DNA from: Anolis sagrei
Lineage: Eukaryota; Chordata; Lepidosauria; Squamata; Anolidae
Reading direction: 5' to 3'
Assembly (NCBI RefSeq): GCF_037176765.1
Contig: NC_090024.1
Coordinates: forward strand, 196,412,278 to 196,476,277
DNA length: 64,000 nucleotides
Shown here piece after piece: positions 61,147 through 64,000 of this stretch. The translations under genes and the position numbers were made by a program. The first letter of the stretch is position 1, and each line of letters starts with the position of its first letter. The notes under the pieces were generated by a model. The model was not told the DNA's origin. It worked only from the letters and a program-made list of their open reading frames with translations, and searched no databases.

Positions 61147-61481
61147 AAAACCTGGATGTGGGACCAGGCCTTTGGGTAAGCTGGCAGACGGACAAAGACA
61201 AGGATGACCAGAGCAGGAAAGGACAATGACAATGCTGGATGGATTATGAAATTATAAATCGGCGAGCATTGGCCACAGGATGATTTTATTACTGTTATTG
61301 TATTGATGTGATGTTTTAACTAGTGATAATTGTTGATGTTAAATTGTAAATTGTATATTGTACTTTGTGAATTGTTGGGCATCGAAATGTGCCTTTTTTG
61401 TAAGCCACCCTGAGTCCCCCCTAAGGGGTTGAGAAGGGCGGGGTAGAAGCACTCCAAATAAATAAATAAATAAATAAATAA
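61147..61481 (+). mobile_element. LINE 3' end inserted in the hAT MITE
   Basis: GTAAGCCACCCTGAGTCCCC and GGGCGGGGTAGAAGCACTCC lead to (AAAT)n. It is a 3' end of about 335 bp, related to 49780-49985. Confidence 0.65.
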
Positions 61482-61801
61482 GGCCCGGGGGCCAGATACA
61501 GCCCTCCAAGGTCATTTACCCGGCCCTCGCTCAGGGTCAACCTAAGTCTGAAACAGTTTGAAAGCATACAACAACAACAACAACAACCCTATCTCATCAG
61601 CCAAAAGCAGGCCCACATTTCCCATTGAAATACTAATGAGTTCATATTTGTTTAAATTATTCTTCATTTTAATTATTGTATTGTTTTAAAGTGTTTTTTT
61701 GCACTACAAATAAAATATGTACAGTGTGCATATCTTATTTCATTCATTCATTTTTCTTCAAATTATAATCCGGCCCTCCAACAGTTTGAGGGACTGTGAC
61801 C

Positions 61802-63671
61802 TTATTATTATTATTAAACTTTATTTGTACCCCGCTAGCATCTCCCAAAGGGATTCGATGCGGCTTACAACAGGCCGGAGCCCAGCACAACACAATACAA
61901 CAATACAACAATACAACAATACAATACATAGCAAATAAAACAGTTTAAGCAGAGAACAATGGCAATAAACAATACAACGGGACATATTAAAAAACTGAGC
62001 CGGCTGGAGTGGGGTACAGGGTTAAAAGTGCTGAAAAAAGTGACGGGGGGATATGAGATTAAAGTATAAGTGCGGTGTGCATTGGGAGTGGTCTTGACTC
62101 TACTAAAGTGCTTCTGGGCTTTGATAGTGGGGTTCCTAATCTGAGAAGGCACGTTGGAATAGCCAGGTTTTCAGTTTTTTTCTAAAAACCGCCAAGGTGG
62201 GGGCCTGTCTGAGATCTTTCGGGAGGGCATTCCAGAGGCGGGGGGCCACCACAGAGAAGGCCCTGTCCCGCGTCCCCACCAAACGCGCCTGTGAGGCGGG
62301 TGGGATCACGAGCAGGGCCTCTCCTGATGACCGGAGCGAGCGTGTGGGTTCGTAGACTGTGATGCGGTCTCAAAGGTAGGATGGTCCCAAACCGTTCAGG
62401 GCTTTGTAGGTAAGCACCTGCACCTTAAATTGGGCTCGGAAAATAAACGGCAGCCAGTGGAGCTCCTTGAACAGGAGGGTTGACCTCTCTCTGTAAGGGG
62501 CCCCCGTTAGCATCCTGGCTGCTGCCCGTTGGACCAGTTGGAATTTCCGAGCCGTTTTCAAGGGCAGCCCTACGTAGAGCGCATTGCAGTAGTCCAGTCT
62601 AGAGGTGACTAAGGCATGGACTACCCCGGCCAGATCAGCCTTCGTGAGGTACGGGCACAGCTGGCGCACAAGTCTCAGTTGTGCAAAAGCCCCCCCGGCC
62701 ACTGCCGACGCCTGAGCCTCAAGCGTAAGCGATGAATCCAGGAGGACTCCCAAGCTAAGGACCTGTGGCTTCAGGGGGAGTGTAACCCCGTCCAACACAG
62801 GTTGCCACCCTATACCCCGGTCTGGTTTGCGATCAACCAGGAGGACCTCTGTCTTGTCGGGATTGATCTTCAGCTTGTTCGTCCTCATCCAGATGGACAC
62901 AGCGGCCAGGCACTCGTCTAGCACCCGAGAGGCCTCCTTGGAATTAGGTGGAAAAGAGTAGTAGAGTTGTGCGTCATCTGCGTAGAGATGGCACCCAACT
63001 CCAAAACTCCGGACCTCTCCCAGCGGTTTCAAGCATGGGAGATAGAATAGAGCCTTGCGGGACCCCACAGGTCAAAGGCCAGGGGTCCGAGCAGGCATCT
63101 CCCAGCTTCACCATCTGGGTTCATCCCTCCAGGAAGGACCGGAGCCACGATAGAACCGTGCCCCCAAGGCCCATCCCCGAGAGCCGACCCAGAAGGATAC
63201 CATGATCGATGGTATCGAAAGCCGCTGAGATGTCCAAGAGGACCAGCAGGGTTACACTCCCCCGGTCCAGTCCTCTACGGAGGTCATCCACCAAGGCGAC
63301 CAAGGCTGTCTCGGTGCCATGACCAGGCCTGAAACCAGACTGTGCCCGATCCAGGTAATTGATGTCATCCAGGAAGCTCTGGAGCTGGAGGGCAACCACC
63401 CGCTCCAGCACCTTACCCAAAAAAGGGAGGTTGAAAATCGGTCTGTAATTGTTCAGCACTGTAGAGTCAAGGGATGACTTCTTCAGGAGTGGACGAACCA
63501 CAGCCTGTTTCAAGCTGGATGGAAAAATCCCTTGCTCCAACGATGCATTGATGATCAACACAAACCAATCAACCAACCCCTCCTTGGCAGATTTAATAAG
63601 CCAGGATGGGCAAGGGTCAAGAGCCGAGGTGGTCGCCCTCACAGCCCCAAGAACCTCCCCCACGGTCTCAG
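61802..63671 (-). mobile_element. L2 LINE, 5'-truncated, inserted in the hAT MITE
   Basis: The minus strand reads LNNYRPIFNLPFLGKVLERV, SGFRPGHGTETALVALVDDL, LVLLDISAAFDTIDHGILLG (motif A), then GCHLYADDAQLYYSFP (YADD) and HALVTSRLDYCNALYVGLPL, LKELHWLPFIFRAQFKVQVL. The RT is split into two frames near 63068-63121. The 3' UTR ends in (ATT)n at 61802. This is L2-clade, fairly young. Confidence 0.88.
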
Positions 63672-63930
63672 GAAGAACCCTCTGTTTAAAAAGTTTGAGG
63701 ACCCCTGATGTAGAGATTGTCTGGTTTGCCTACTCTGGAACATAAAGCATATAATTGTCCTTCTTTAGGGGTTCCTTTCAAATTTATGATACTGTATCTC
63801 TCATATATATAGTATATGTGCGTGTGTGTGAATCATATATATATATATCTATGGCTGGATGGCTCTTTGTCAGGAGGGCTTCAATTATACTTGCCCTGAT
63901 GAAGGGAGTTGGACTGGATGGCCTTAAGGC

Positions 63931-64000
63931 AGCATTTCTCAAACTGGGGGTCGGGACCCCGGGGGGGAGGGGTCGTGAGGATGTCAGAAGGGTTGCCAAA
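63931..64000. mobile_element. hAT MITE, cut by the window end
   Basis: CAGCATTTCTCAAACTGGGG and GTCGGGACCCC is a common hAT left end. The right end is outside the window. Confidence 0.55.

Larger units (their letters stand above)
61130..63707. mobile_element. hAT MITE interrupted by two LINE insertions
   Basis: Left end CAGGGGTCCTCAAACTAAA and right end AAGTTTGAGGACCCCTG are inverted. ATGTAGAG flanks it exactly at 61122-61129 and 63708-63715. The inner hAT sequence (61482-61801) matches the complement of 44063-44364. Confidence 0.85.
60973..63815 (-). mobile_element. Helitron remnant, hosting nested insertions
   Basis: CTAG at 60973-60976 with CCTGCCACACATTGCTGTGG is a decayed minus-strand 3' end of the same family as the Helitrons at 17318 and 28541. 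Sequence resumes after the nested hAT at 63716 and seems to end near an ATATATATAG terminus at about 63813. The minisatellite is absent. Confidence 0.5.

Overview
The window looks like nuclear DNA of a squamate reptile, probably an iguanian (Anolis-like) lizard. This is inferred from the mix of repeats: tRNA-derived squamate SINEs, a 5S-rRNA-derived SINE, L1, L2, CR1, RTE-BovB and R4/Dong LINEs, Helitrons, hAT and mariner MITEs, and a DIRS fossil. No species was identified by search. The host genes are split into small exons with GT-AG introns, all on the + strand.

The host content is part of a complement-regulator (RCA) cluster. At 5516-13293 lies a CD55 (DAF)-like gene: signal peptide, CCP1, CCP2 and CCP3 split over two exons, as in mammalian CD55. 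Its CCP3 exon has an in-frame TGA, and no CCP4, stalk or anchor exon was found downstream, so it looks like a truncated gene or pseudogene. At 32923-56054 lies a complete CD46 (MCP)-like gene of 13 coding exons: signal peptide, CCP1, split CCP2, CCP3, CCP4, four short stalk exons (one coding 23 consecutive glycines), a transmembrane exon and a short tail. The exon lengths sum to 1248 nt, exactly 416 codons with stop, and every splice phase agrees.

Layout: 1-5000 has a possible 3' UTR and a cluster of R4/Dong LINE fragments in (ATT)n tracts. 5030-13300 is the CD55-like gene. 13300-32500 is a repeat-rich gap dominated by two Helitrons of one family in inverted orientation (17318-26097 and 28541-30582). 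The first is split by a full-length L1 (18680-24683) with both ORFs open and a 15-bp target duplication. 32560-56840 is the CD46-like gene, whose introns carry many SINEs, MITEs, a DIRS fossil, an L1 3' end and a recent 5'-truncated LINE (51693-53185). 56850-64000 holds no recognised host gene, but has BovB, CR1, a possible LTR fossil and a Helitron containing a hAT element that is itself interrupted by L2-type LINE sequence.

Family knowledge suggests both host genes encode cell-surface brakes on C3/C4 activation: CD55 speeds decay of convertases and CD46 is a cofactor for factor I cleavage. That function is inferred from domain order and resemblance, not shown here.
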